Shown here piece after piece: positions 55,698 to 64,000 of a DNA stretch of 64,000 nucleotides. The notes under the pieces are model-generated. The model was not told where the DNA came from. It made no database searches and saw nothing but the letters and a program-made list of their open reading frames with translations. Location of the stretch: assembly GCA_030068525.1 (NCBI GenBank), contig JASJOS010000001.1, forward strand, positions 744,001 through 808,000, given 5' to 3'. The stretch's first letter is position 1. Each line of letters opens with the position of its first letter. This stretch comes from Xanthocytophaga flava (GTDB lineage Bacteria > Bacteroidota > Bacteroidia > Cytophagales > 172606-1). The translations under genes and the position numbers were made by a program.

Positions 55698-56016
55698 AAG
55701 TAGATGTGTAGATTGGCATGAAAGGTTAAAAGTGAAGAAAGGCTTATATCAGTTTGTAAGTATAGATTTTTAAACGAACGGATTCTACTTTTCGTAATCA
55801 GTTCAACTTACCTTTTTTACCGCTTATCATAATTTGGCGGAGGTTTACCGCTTGGCTACAGAAAAACAACCCATTCTATCCGGATTATCTGTAAATACTG
55901 TATCTTTCTGCTGACAAGCAGGCTTTTGAAGCCTTACCATATAAATAAGTGATGCAACATTTTAGTATGTACATTTCAGATTGGATTATTCTATCACTTC
56001 CCTACCCTTTATATTC
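55698..56016. other. Divergent intergenic region
   Basis: 319 bp between the DUF2723 and DUF3500 starts. Nothing recognisable; the in-frame TTG at 55981 is not needed for the downstream gene. Confidence 0.5.
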
Positions 56017-57051
56017 ATGTATTACTTCAGATATACACTATTGTCAATCCTTATTTTGACAGGGTGTAGTGTTTCCATTGCACAAACAGCCTCATCCAAA
56101 GAGATTGTTACCTTAGCACAGGCGTTTCTGCAATCTTTACAATCAGCACAGGCAGAGAAAGCCACCTTTACTTTCCAGGATGAGGAACGATATAACTGGA
56201 ACTTTGTCCCTACCAAACGCAATGGGCTTCCCATGAAAGAGCTATCTGCCAAACAAAAAGAAGCAGCTCTTTCACTTCTCAAAGCCACACTTAGTGCACA
56301 GGGCTATCAAAAAGCGATTGCTATTATGCAGTTAGAAATTATTCTGAAAGAACTGGAAAACCGGGGTCCTCAGGATGACTACCGTGATCCTGGCAAATAT
56401 TATATCTCCATTTTTGGAACTCCTGATCTACAAAAAACCTGGGGATGGAGGTTGGAAGGACATCATCTGGTACTGAACTTTCTATCAGCCAATGGAAAAC
56501 TGATTTCCTCTACTCCAACTTTTATGGGTTCTAATCCTGGCATTGTACCCAGTGGTCCTGAAAAAGGTAAACAAATTCTGAAGGAAGAAGTGCAACTGGC
56601 CTTTAACTTATTACACTCACTATCTGAATCTCAGAAGAAGGAAGCCATCTTTTCAGAAACAGCTTTACCAGAAATTGTTACAGGCAATAGTCGCAAAGCT
56701 ATACTCAATGAAACCAAAGGAATTTTATTCAAAGAACTGACAAAGCCTCAGCAACAACAGTTCATGCAACTGGTTGGGGTCTATGTTCGTAAATACCACA
56801 TAGGCTTTGCAGATGAACTAATGCAAAAAATTGAAGCTGCCGGATTAGACAATCTTCGTTTCGCATGGGCAGGTAGTCAACAATGGGGAGCCGGACATTA
56901 TTATCGTATTCAAGGCCCTACTCTTCTTATTGAGTATGACAACACACAAAATAATGGAAATCATATCCATACCTCAGTCCGTGATCTTACGAACGATTTT
57001 GGAGAAGACTTTTTGAAGGAGCATTACCAGAAAGAGCATACTCCAAAATAA
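56017..57051 (+). CDS. DUF3500 domain-containing lipoprotein
   Basis: Protein of 344 residues; the ATG at 56017 gives a lipoprotein signal (LLSILILTGC). The family pattern is recognisable: the early RYNWNFVPTKRNGLPMKELSAKQKEAALSLLKATLSAQGYQKA, PGKYYISIFGTPDLQKTWGWRLEGHHLVLNF, GSNPGIVPSGPEKGKQIL and the HGWAGSxxxGxxHYYRIQGP-like FAWAGSQQWGAGHYYRIQGPTLLIEYDNTQNNGNHIHTSVRDLTNDFG end. DUF3500 has no established function. The next membrane-protein gene begins 72 bp later and has its own likely promoter box. Confidence 0.92.
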   Translation: MYYFRYTLLSILILTGCSVSIAQTASSKEIVTLAQAFLQSLQSAQAEKATFTFQDEERYNWNFVPTKRNGLPMKELSAKQKEAALSLLKATLSAQGYQKAIAIMQLEIILKELENRGPQDDYRDPGKYYISIFGTPDLQKTWGWRLEGHHLVLNFLSANGKLISSTPTFMGSNPGIVPSGPEKGKQILKEEVQLAFNLLHSLSESQKKEAIFSETALPEIVTGNSRKAILNETKGILFKELTKPQQQQFMQLVGVYVRKYHIGFADELMQKIEAAGLDNLRFAWAGSQQWGAGHYYRIQGPTLLIEYDNTQNNGNHIHTSVRDLTNDFGEDFLKEHYQKEHTPK

Positions 57052-57091
57052 GGCAATTTACAGCCTTCTCTGATACAATAGCATTTCTGAC

Positions 57092-57099
57092 TATATTTG
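57092..57099 (+). promoter_or_regulatory. Possible -7 element for the 57124 gene
   Basis: TATATTTG matches TAnnTTTG exactly and lies 25 bp before the GTG start at 57124. No clear -33 TTG. It also overlaps the alternative TTG start at 57097, arguing against that start. Confidence 0.4.
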
Positions 57100-57123
57100 G
57101 CCGTTCACCTATTTTCTATTGAA

Positions 57124-58362
57124 GTGATAGTACAGAAAGGTTTTATTTATCCGGTTATTCTATTTATCACATCTGCTACATTTGTATTCTATTATTTCCA
57201 TCAGCCAATAGCTTCCTATACTAAAGCACCTTTGATGGATGGTAATCAGTATCTAAAGATCTATGATTATCTGGCAGGGAAGTCGCAACATTATGAGGTT
57301 GCCTTCCCTTTTCACTCAAGAATAGCAATTCCCTGGCTGGCATCTCTATTACCTGTAGCTATACCAGTCACAGCTTTTCAGATTGTTAATCTGATTTTTT
57401 CTCTGTTATCTGTCTGTATACTAATCTATTATTGGCAAAAAATTACGATCCGCCCTTATCTGATGGGATGGGGCATTTTTTGGCTGTTGTTTCACTGGAC
57501 GGGCTTAATTCGTCTGAATGCGTATGACCCTATTACAGTGGATGTACCTCTCTACTTTTTCCAGACTCTATTCCTGTTATTACTTTATAATCGTAACTGG
57601 ATGCATCTCTGGTGGCTGGCTCCGCTGGCTACTATCCAGAAAGAGTCGTTTCCTGCCTTGCTTATTGTTTTGGGTATGTATGGACTATTGTACAATAGGT
57701 CTACTCATTCCAAAACTTTCCCCATACCTATTATAGCAGGAAGCCTTGTTATCAGCCTTATCCTTAAATACGTTATAGGACAAGTATTTCCTCCCAGTAC
57801 ACAAGGAAACTCAGTCATTACAATACTGTACTTTATTAAACAAAGCCTGATTGATCCATTCAGAATTATTCGGTGGCTTACAGGTGTTTGGATAGCCTTT
57901 GGTAGCATTCTATGGTTAGCGTTATGGCAATGGGGAAAAGATGGCAACTGGTATTCTATACAGCAAGCTATACAACAAAGAAAGTATTCCCTTCCCTTGT
58001 TCAGAGATATCCATACCGATCTGCTATTCCTGTTTTCGGTCACTTACCTGGGACTTAGCTTACTAGCTGGAGGAGATTTTACTCGTATTGTTTTTCTGGG
58101 CTTTCCATTTATAATGACCTATCTGTTCATTCTACTTAAGAATACAAACCTAAAAATTTTAGTTGTTATCCTGCTACTTTCATTACCACTCATGCACCTA
58201 CACTTGATTATTCCGGATCAGGGTTTAGACTGGGAGCAGTTTGCAGAATGGTATCCAGAGTTTGCACCATCATCTACTGTCTGGTTTATGTTTGGGTATG
58301 ACATGCTGATTGCGTTGAGTAGCTGGATTCTACGAAAATTTCAGGTATTTCAACAGAAATAA
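57124..58362 (+). CDS. Polytopic membrane protein, hypothetical
   Basis: From GTG 57124 it encodes 412 residues with about ten hydrophobic helices (for example GFIYPVILFITSATFVFYYF, MGWGIFWLLFHWTGLI, LLFLFSVTYLGLSLL). The first loop contains APLMDGNQYLKIYDYLAGK, similar in position to the acidic loop of GT-C glycosyltransferases, but no family can be named. There is no obvious partner; the FAH hydrolase lies 71 bp downstream. Confidence 0.65.
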   Translation: MIVQKGFIYPVILFITSATFVFYYFHQPIASYTKAPLMDGNQYLKIYDYLAGKSQHYEVAFPFHSRIAIPWLASLLPVAIPVTAFQIVNLIFSLLSVCILIYYWQKITIRPYLMGWGIFWLLFHWTGLIRLNAYDPITVDVPLYFFQTLFLLLLYNRNWMHLWWLAPLATIQKESFPALLIVLGMYGLLYNRSTHSKTFPIPIIAGSLVISLILKYVIGQVFPPSTQGNSVITILYFIKQSLIDPFRIIRWLTGVWIAFGSILWLALWQWGKDGNWYSIQQAIQQRKYSLPLFRDIHTDLLFLFSVTYLGLSLLAGGDFTRIVFLGFPFIMTYLFILLKNTNLKILVVILLLSLPLMHLHLIIPDQGLDWEQFAEWYPEFAPSSTVWFMFGYDMLIALSSWILRKFQVFQQK

Positions 58363-58433
58363 TATGTAACATTGCACTTTCAAGTCATATTGCTATAGCA
58401 AGCACTATTGTTTCAATTGTTAAATTCCTATTT

Positions 58434-59288
58434 ATGAAACTTATTCGTTTCGGAGAGATTGGTCAGGAAAAACCTGGCTTACTGCTACCAGACGGCACCT
58501 CTATTGATGCATCTGGATTCGGTGAAGATTATACCGAACATTTTTTTGCCACTGATGGATTAACCAGACTAAAAGCCTGGGCATCATCCAATGCAGCAAC
58601 AGCCCCAAAGATCCCGGCAGGTGTACGCCTGGGTTCAGCTATAGCCCGTCCAAGCAAAATTGTATGTGTAGGCTTAAACTACATTGACCATGCAAAAGAG
58701 ACAGGAGCAAAAATTCCGGAAGAACCTATTCTGTTTTATAAATCTACCACAGCTCTGTGTGGCCCCAATGATGATCTGATAATTCCTAAAAACAGCGTAA
58801 AGACAGACTGGGAAGTAGAATTGGGAGTTGTGATTGGAAAAAAGGCCAGCTATGTAGAGGAAGCCAATGCACTTGATTATGTAGCAGGATATGTACTTCA
58901 CAATGATTATAGTGAAAGAGAATTTCAGATCGAACGGGGTGGTCAGTGGATGAAAGGAAAAGGATGTGATACATTTGCTCCCCTAGGGCCATTCCTGGCT
59001 ACAAAAGAGGAAATCTCAGATGTTCATAACTTACGTCTATGGCTTACAGTCAACGGAAAAACATTTCAGGATGGCAATACTTCCAACCTTATTTTCAAAA
59101 TTCCGTTTTTAGTAAGCTATATCAGCCAGTTTATGACTCTTCTTCCGGGAGATGTCATCTCTACGGGTACCCCTGCCGGAGTTGGATTGGGCTTTAACCC
59201 TCCTATTTATCTGAAACCTGGGGATGTAGTTGAACTAGGTATTGATGGATTGGGATCATCCAAACAAACCGCGAAAGCTTTTGTCTGA
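58434..59288 (+). CDS. Fumarylacetoacetate hydrolase family protein
   Basis: Cytoplasmic metal-dependent hydrolase/isomerase of 284 residues. The FAH fold motifs are visible: KIVCVGLNYIDHAKETGAKIPEEPILFYKSTTALCGPNDDLIIP, WEVELGVVIGKKA with the metal-binding glutamates, GYVLHNDYSEREFQ, KGCDTFAPLGPFL and VISTGTPAGVGLGFNPPIYLKPGDVVELGIDGLG. Members include ureidoglycolate lyase, 2-hydroxyhepta-diene-dioate isomerase and L-2,4-diketo-3-deoxyrhamnonate hydrolase; which reaction this one does cannot be told from the neighbours. Confidence 0.92.
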   Translation: MKLIRFGEIGQEKPGLLLPDGTSIDASGFGEDYTEHFFATDGLTRLKAWASSNAATAPKIPAGVRLGSAIARPSKIVCVGLNYIDHAKETGAKIPEEPILFYKSTTALCGPNDDLIIPKNSVKTDWEVELGVVIGKKASYVEEANALDYVAGYVLHNDYSEREFQIERGGQWMKGKGCDTFAPLGPFLATKEEISDVHNLRLWLTVNGKTFQDGNTSNLIFKIPFLVSYISQFMTLLPGDVISTGTPAGVGLGFNPPIYLKPGDVVELGIDGLGSSKQTAKAFV

Positions 59289-59690
59289 TAGATTGTCTAC
59301 TTTATTTTTAAAAAGCTCAACGAATGTATTTTAGAGAGAAACCTCAAGTAGGTTATGGGCTTCAACATAAGCCTTTATAGTCTTTCGATCCCCATGTTAG
59401 TGTTATCACCAACATGCATGATGGGAAACAACTCGTTGGTGAGAACACCAACGACGGGAAGAATCACACCAAAGACAGGAAGAGCCTTTATAAAATAATT
59501 TTAGACAACCTTGTATACAGACTTTTATTAATACAGAACGAATATAGTTTTACAGGCGTGAAATAATTTTGTATTATTTTTCGCCTGTTTTCCGTTAAAT
59601 CCATTCCATAGAGATAAGAAGATTATAATTCCTAGTCAAAAACAATATCTTTGTAATCGTAAAATATCCGTATTATCAGATATACCTTTC
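59289..59690. other. Intergenic region with two related stem-loops
   Basis: Holds two hairpins with similar sequence: CATGTTAGTG/CACCAACATG (59393-59416, one mismatch, loop TTAT) and CGTTGGTG/CACCAACG (59434-59453, perfect, loop AGAA), then a third half-unit CACACCAAAG. The rest is featureless except the promoter box at 59646. Confidence 0.55.
59646..59653 (+). promoter_or_regulatory. Probable -7 element for the first PASTA gene
   Basis: TATCTTTG is an exact and typical Bacteroidota -7 box, 37 bp before the ATG at 59691. Confidence 0.5.
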
Positions 59691-60473
59691 ATGGCAGACA
59701 CAAAATTTATTATCAAAACCAACAACAAACGCGATCTTTGGATACAGATAGGAATAGTAGTGTTGTTGTCACTGATCATTTTACTGATTTTCTTTTTTAT
59801 ATATCTCCCCTGGACTACCAATCACGGTGAAAGCATTACAGTTCCTGATTTGAGAGGAATGAAACTGGAAGAACTGGAAGAATTTCTGGATGATAAAGAT
59901 TTACGGTACGAAGTACAAGATTCTACTTTTGATCTGAATATGCCTCCTTTGTCAGTAAAAGAGCAATATCCGAAAGCCAATTCCAAAGTAAAGGCAGGGC
60001 GTAAAATCTATCTGACAGTTGTTGCCAAAAATCCCCGGATGGTAACAATGCCCAATCTGAAAGATATGTCACTTAAAAGTGCAGAGATGACATTAAAAAA
60101 TTATAAGCTGATTATGGGTTCTATTACACTAAAACCCTATCTGGGTTCTGTAGTACTGGAACAAGCTATAGCTGCTGGCCAGAAAGTACCTGAAGGGACT
60201 CACATTAACTTAGTAGCAGGAGATGGGGCCAATAATAAAGAATTTACAACACCTGATTTGATTGGAAAAACAGAAGAGGAAGCAAAATTTGAGATTGCCG
60301 CTTCTGGTTTAATATTAGGAAGTACTCTTCCTGCTCCAGGTACACCAGGCACAATTACCAAACAAATGCCAGCACCTGGTACACCTATCCGTACAGGCGA
60401 TATTATAGATATCTGGATTACGTCAGATGCACCACCAGCAACTCCGGATCAACAACAGGAACCTAATTTGTAA
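59691..60473 (+). CDS. PASTA-domain membrane protein 1
   Basis: Protein of 260 residues with a short cytoplasmic N-terminus, one transmembrane helix (about residues 17-40) and three PASTA domains in the periplasm (ITVPDLRGMKLEELEEFLDDKDL, VTMPNLKDMSLKSAEMTLKNYKL, FTTPDLIGKTEEEAKFEIAASGL). PASTA domains bind muropeptides or beta-lactams in Gram-positive kinases; here there is no kinase domain. In Bacteroidota such proteins commonly stand near ddl and rluD, and probably act in cell-wall sensing or synthesis. The next gene is a paralog after 17 bp. Confidence 0.92.
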   Translation: MADTKFIIKTNNKRDLWIQIGIVVLLSLIILLIFFFIYLPWTTNHGESITVPDLRGMKLEELEEFLDDKDLRYEVQDSTFDLNMPPLSVKEQYPKANSKVKAGRKIYLTVVAKNPRMVTMPNLKDMSLKSAEMTLKNYKLIMGSITLKPYLGSVVLEQAIAAGQKVPEGTHINLVAGDGANNKEFTTPDLIGKTEEEAKFEIAASGLILGSTLPAPGTPGTITKQMPAPGTPIRTGDIIDIWITSDAPPATPDQQQEPNL

Positions 60474-60490
60474 CACATACTTCATTACCA

Positions 60491-61393
60491 TTGAGCTTAC
60501 TTCAAGACATTATTTCCAGGTTTTTCAAAGCCAAACCAACGGGGACAAGACCTACTGCATCAGCCATAAAACCAGCTCGTTCTGTATCAGCCAAAGAGCT
60601 GGCAATACATTTGGGTATCATGGCAGTATTGGTAATTGTATTTGTATTGGGATTTTTCTTTCTGTATCTGCCTTCCAGTACCAATCATAATGATATAGTA
60701 GAAGTTCCTAAAATTACGGGAATGAAGCTGGACCAGATTGTGGATATTCTGGAAGAACATGATCTTCGCTATGAAGTACAGGATTCAGATTATGTATCCA
60801 AGCTTCCTCCACTTACGGTCATAACTCAATATCCGGCAGCAGGTTCTCAGGTAAAAGAAGATCGCAAGATATTTATAACTGTTGTAGCCCAGAACCCTCC
60901 AACGGTAGAGATGCCAGATCTGAAGGATTTTTCATTACGTAGTGCGCAGGAAACACTGGAGAACTTTGAATTAAGTTTAGGTAAAGTTATCTATCAGCCA
61001 GATTCGCTTCATCCTAATTCGGTACTGGGTCAGCAGATCAACGGAAAGGCTGTCGAACCAGGAACACGCATAGCGAAACACACGCAGGTTGATATCGTAC
61101 TGGGTAGCCTTGGTGATAATAAACCGTTTGCTGTACCTAACCTTATTGGACGTACTATGGGTGAGGCAGAATCTATCCTTATGGGACTTGGACTGGTAAA
61201 AGGAACGATTACACCTGATACACTTGGGGCCAATGCAACGATTAACAAACAGGTACCAGGCTATGTGAGAGGAAGTACTATCCGTAAAGGTGAACGTATT
61301 AATTTATGGCTTAGCCCACCTAAGCCACGCCCTGTAAAAGTAGCCCCTGCACCTGTAGACTCGATACCAACACCTGTAGATTCTGTACAATAA
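60491..61393 (+). CDS. PASTA-domain membrane protein 2
   Basis: Protein of 300 residues, paralog of the preceding gene: a longer N-terminus (about 38 residues), transmembrane helix (LGIMAVLVIVFVLGFFFLYL), and three PASTA domains (VEVPKITGMKLDQIVDILEEHDL, VEMPDLKDFSLRSAQETLENFEL, FAVPNLIGRTMGEAESILMGLGL), with a Pro-rich C-terminal tail. The only start that keeps the N-terminus is the TTG at 60491; no ATG precedes the helix. Conserved segments such as LRYEVQDS and QYP are shared with its neighbour, so the pair arose by tandem duplication and is co-transcribed. Confidence 0.9.
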   Translation: MSLLQDIISRFFKAKPTGTRPTASAIKPARSVSAKELAIHLGIMAVLVIVFVLGFFFLYLPSSTNHNDIVEVPKITGMKLDQIVDILEEHDLRYEVQDSDYVSKLPPLTVITQYPAAGSQVKEDRKIFITVVAQNPPTVEMPDLKDFSLRSAQETLENFELSLGKVIYQPDSLHPNSVLGQQINGKAVEPGTRIAKHTQVDIVLGSLGDNKPFAVPNLIGRTMGEAESILMGLGLVKGTITPDTLGANATINKQVPGYVRGSTIRKGERINLWLSPPKPRPVKVAPAPVDSIPTPVDSVQ

Positions 61394-61803
61394 GTAAAGC
61401 CTATATTTATTTCACAAGGAGTCATTTTCTTAGCAAAATTAAATTTTGCTAAGAAAATGACTCCTTTTTTGGCTTATATAGTTTTGTTACATAGCTTTGT
61501 AATATCTCCAATAAAACCACATCTATAATACTCAATTATCTCCCAAAACGACTTCTACTACTAGTATATTAAGTTAACTATAAAAGCTTAGCAAGCTACA
61601 TACTTAATCTTAAGTATCAGTGAATTAAGTCAGCAGTCCAGGAAACATAGATATGATCTAGTCACTCATAACTCTTACGATGACTACTTGGTTAAACACT
61701 CATTAACAAAATCATCTGGTTAATAATAAAGCTTCTCATAGAAAATTACAGTTTTTTTCACCTCAACCAATCACTAATTAAATAAAGCTACCTAGCATCA
61801 CAC
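61394..61803. other. Intergenic region after the PASTA pair
   Basis: 410 bp. Apart from the strong terminator at 61416-61466 I see nothing; the rest is AT-rich. Confidence 0.5.
61416..61466 (+). terminator. Very long stem terminator after the PASTA genes
   Basis: A 25-bp perfect stem (left arm 61416-61440, right arm 61442-61466) followed by TTTT. The loop is nearly absent, so the tip must open. Confidence 0.8.
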
Positions 61804-63024
61804 ATGAAGAAAAGCAGATATTTATTATTACTACTATCCTATCTCTTTATCAATCCTACCTTTGCTCAGATAAAAATCGTACTCAAAGAAGATTTTCTTT
61901 TCAAAAGCAACAACGGTACTACCGAAGCTTCCAGACAAGAAAGAATAAAAGGAAAAAAGCAAGCCTTACTATTCAGAGATAGCTTAGGTATTAAGAAGAA
62001 TGATAGTGACTTAACTAATAATACTTGCACTGAAGAATTTCAACAAGGAGTTATTCTAGAGGATGGCCGCAAGTTTACTTTAGATAAAAACGAAGAATTG
62101 ATCGCATATGATAATGACTTTGTTTTTGCGGCAAGAACACTCTGGCATAATTATACAAAGGAAATACTTAAGTACCAGATTAGCTCAAATAGCCTAACTC
62201 TGCTTCAATCACTTGTACTTTCCAATCATGAATGCAGTATTCAGTATGGATCTAAACGACTTCTTGTAGAAGATACAGGAGAAGGTGGAGGAGCCTCAAA
62301 ATTTGATATTTATACAGACGATTTTAAACTTATAGCTACTTACTCCCCATTTAATGGCTATTACGATTTTTCAGTATGTTCCATCAATGAGAAATACATT
62401 TTACTGGGTACAAATCCACTTTTTACTAAGGAGCATCCAGAAGCTAAAATAACCTTATTAGAAAGAGAAACTGGAAAAGTTTTAAAAGAGATCCTGCTAG
62501 AGACACAACATCGTATAGATAAGGTACAGCCTTTAGAGGATATTATATTAGTAAGTACGCATTCTTCTGATGTGAAAAACTTTTCGTTAACAGCCTTTAC
62601 TACATCTGGAAATCACCTGTGGGAGCAAAAAATCTCTCAAACACCAACCAATTTTATTCTGCAAACAAAGATAGTATATATGCTTACATCTTCTCAGATC
62701 CTCTCTTTTGATCTGAAATCTGGTAAACTAAAAATACGAAGAGATCTGACCGAAATCTTTCAAACAAACCTTAGTTCTACAAATGAATTAACTGTAGTGG
62801 AAGGCAAGTCGTTAATGAAAGATAAATATGTAGGATTGTTAGTTGCCAGTCCAGAGCAAGAGAAGTTTAATAATACGACTCTGATAATACTTAATAGTAA
62901 GCTCCAAACTGAAGGAACACTAAAAATTGGAAACAATTCTTATGTACCTGTAATTATTAATATAACTAAAGGATTCTCTCTATTACAAGAAAACAAACGT
63001 TCAAACTATGAGATTTCTGAATAA
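61804..63024 (+). CDS. Secreted hypothetical protein (beta-propeller-like)
   Basis: Protein of 406 residues with signal peptide (SRYLLLLLSYLFINPTFAQ). The body alternates short strands in a pattern reminiscent of PQQ/WD-type beta-propellers: NSLTLLQSLVLSN, KFDIYTDDFKLIATYS, ITLLERETGKVLKEILLE, LTAFTTSGNHLWEQKISQTP, ILSFDLKSGKLKIRRDL. The TSGNHLWEQKI unit resembles a PQQ-propeller blade. No catalytic residues are evident. Function is unknown. It is monocistronic and flanked by long AT-rich gaps. Confidence 0.65.
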   Translation: MKKSRYLLLLLSYLFINPTFAQIKIVLKEDFLFKSNNGTTEASRQERIKGKKQALLFRDSLGIKKNDSDLTNNTCTEEFQQGVILEDGRKFTLDKNEELIAYDNDFVFAARTLWHNYTKEILKYQISSNSLTLLQSLVLSNHECSIQYGSKRLLVEDTGEGGGASKFDIYTDDFKLIATYSPFNGYYDFSVCSINEKYILLGTNPLFTKEHPEAKITLLERETGKVLKEILLETQHRIDKVQPLEDIILVSTHSSDVKNFSLTAFTTSGNHLWEQKISQTPTNFILQTKIVYMLTSSQILSFDLKSGKLKIRRDLTEIFQTNLSSTNELTVVEGKSLMKDKYVGLLVASPEQEKFNNTTLIILNSKLQTEGTLKIGNNSYVPVIINITKGFSLLQENKRSNYEISE

Positions 63025-63328
63025 AGAAGCCACTATGTAAAACATGTTCGACACAAAGTAGAAGTAACTCTCAAATACATAATATTTAGTTATTATAGGT
63101 TATAGTGTAATATGATGCAATTAATTATTAATAATAAACTACATTGTATAGTCACTTTTCTATATTATCTCCTTATATCAGATATAGCAAGTTTGACTTT
63201 GTAAAATTTGTTCTCCTATTTTGGTTCAAGTTTTTTGTCTATTTACAGAAAGCACTTTCAAACTCTCAACTAAGCTGTTCAATACTAAACTTCAGATTTA
63301 TAGCGTTATCTGCATAAATAGTCCTTAC
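63025..63328. other. AT-rich intergenic region
   Basis: 304 bp between the secreted protein and the next start. Nothing recognised. Confidence 0.45.
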
Positions 63329-64000
63329 ATGAAACATTATTTTTACTCTTTTTTTTGGGTTGTGGTTGCGTTTCTCTCTGTCATTACCTGCCAGGCTCAG
63401 CTTCGTGTAGCCCCATTGACACAAACCCCGCCCAATCCTGTTACCAAGAAAGCTCAGGCTCGTACCCAAGCCTTAAGCCTTCCTTTCTTTGAAGATTTTT
63501 CGACCTACTTTGGTCAGCCAGACCCTGCTAAGTGGGAGAATCATGGCGTTGTTATCAACAATACGTATGCGGATGATCAACCATCCAAAGGTATAGCTAC
63601 ACTTGATGGATTACAGTTCAATGGCTTACCATATACTACTCCTACTTCTGCCAACCAGTCACTTACAGATACCACAGATATTCTTACCTCCCAACCTATT
63701 GACTTGAGTAAAAACATAGTATTAGCTGACACTGTCAAACTCAGTTTCTGGTGGTCAGGTCAAAGTTTGGGAGAATCTCCAGATCCAGGTGACTCACTGG
63801 TACTTCAGTTTAAAGATAATACAGGTGCTTGGATCAGTCAATGGGCGGATAAATTCGCTGCTAAACAAGGGTTTAGGGATACTTTACTGAACATTACCAA
63901 TACTCGTTTCCTTCATAGCGATTTTCAGTTTCGCTTTATAGCCTATGGTCGTCCTACAGGTATGTATGATGTCTGGAACCTGGATTATATTATTCTGGAT
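63329..64000 (+). CDS. Large secreted protein, N-terminal part (3' end beyond window)
   Basis: From the ATG at 63329 the frame is open to the window end (224 residues). It starts with a signal peptide (YFYSFFWVVVAFLSVITCQA). The following LPFFEDFSTYFGQPDPAKWENHGVVINNTYADDQPSKGIATLDGLQFNGLPY and LTSQPIDLS...KLSFWWSGQSLGESPDPGDSLVLQFKD segments are typical of large extracellular Cytophagales proteins with a jelly-roll-like first domain. Such proteins usually carry a C-terminal type IX secretion sorting domain, which cannot be seen here. Confidence 0.75.
   Translation, partial: MKHYFYSFFWVVVAFLSVITCQAQLRVAPLTQTPPNPVTKKAQARTQALSLPFFEDFSTYFGQPDPAKWENHGVVINNTYADDQPSKGIATLDGLQFNGLPYTTPTSANQSLTDTTDILTSQPIDLSKNIVLADTVKLSFWWSGQSLGESPDPGDSLVLQFKDNTGAWISQWADKFAAKQGFRDTLLNITNTRFLHSDFQFRFIAYGRPTGMYDVWNLDYIILD

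Noticed and set aside
1-64000. tRNA, rRNA, CRISPR array, integrase or phage genes
   Set aside because: Looked for in the gaps and among the proteins; none recognised by eye.

Overview
The window looks like chromosome of a Bacteroidota bacterium of the order Cytophagales. Three things point that way: a SusC/SusD pair, many Sec-secreted and lipoprotein products with a TAnnTTTG-type promoter style and few Shine-Dalgarno sites, and Bacteroidota-specific families (CCC-motif membrane proteins, DUF2723/GT117, PASTA-only membrane proteins, MnmD next to SurA-like proteins and MoxR). A genus such as Xanthocytophaga or Rhodocytophaga is only a guess. Base composition is moderately AT-rich and even throughout. 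I recognise no tRNA, rRNA, CRISPR array, phage or transposase.

Layout. (1) 1-14262 is a glucuronoxylan utilisation locus. On the minus strand lie a LacI-type regulator, an SDR-type mannonate/fructuronate oxidoreductase, mannonate dehydratase UxuA and a GH67 alpha-glucuronidase cut by the window edge. Divergently on the plus strand lie SusC, SusD, a decayed GH35-like remnant, a GH10 xylanase and a GH115 alpha-glucuronidase. Two near-identical palindromes in the divergent gap are probable LacI operators. Together the genes would bind and import xylan fragments, cut the backbone, release (methyl)glucuronate and feed it into the hexuronate pathway. (2) 14317-18685 carries an AsmA-like membrane protein, a secreted M28 peptidase and GcvH. 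(3) 18997-24373 is a type I secretion-like operon (ABC protein, HlyD-type adaptor, TolC-type channel); the ABC protein has lost every recognisable catalytic motif of its nucleotide-binding domain. (4) 25274-33006 holds an unknown coiled-coil protein, two CCC-motif membrane proteins, DUF2752, ProS, a strongly low-complexity Tyr/Gly/Ser-rich lipoprotein, an outer-membrane beta-barrel candidate and shikimate kinase. (5) 33180-37495 holds MnmD, two SurA/PpiC-like foldases and MoxR. (6) 37736-43944 is mainly housekeeping: TrmD, RimM, RlmN, a YeiH-like exporter and LspA. (7) 43945-58362 mixes a secreted HEAT-repeat protein, an AI-2E family transporter, YiaK, a TPR protein ending in an isolated DHp domain, a glutamate-carboxypeptidase-II-like peptidase, DUF2723/GT117, DUF3500 and a polytopic membrane protein. 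(8) 58434-64000 holds an FAH-family hydrolase, a tandem pair of PASTA membrane proteins, an unknown secreted protein and the start of a large secreted protein.

The least explained feature is a family of intergenic repeats, four copies at about 16370-16965, 24427-24990, 41995-42225 and 52371-52685. They share a core that folds into several hairpins. Two stems carry compensatory base changes between copies, which argues for selection on structure. Three copies begin with a terminator-like hairpin placed just after a gene's stop codon. One copy has an inverted core between two opposing arms, and one is interrupted by about 250 bp containing a perfect 22-bp inverted repeat.
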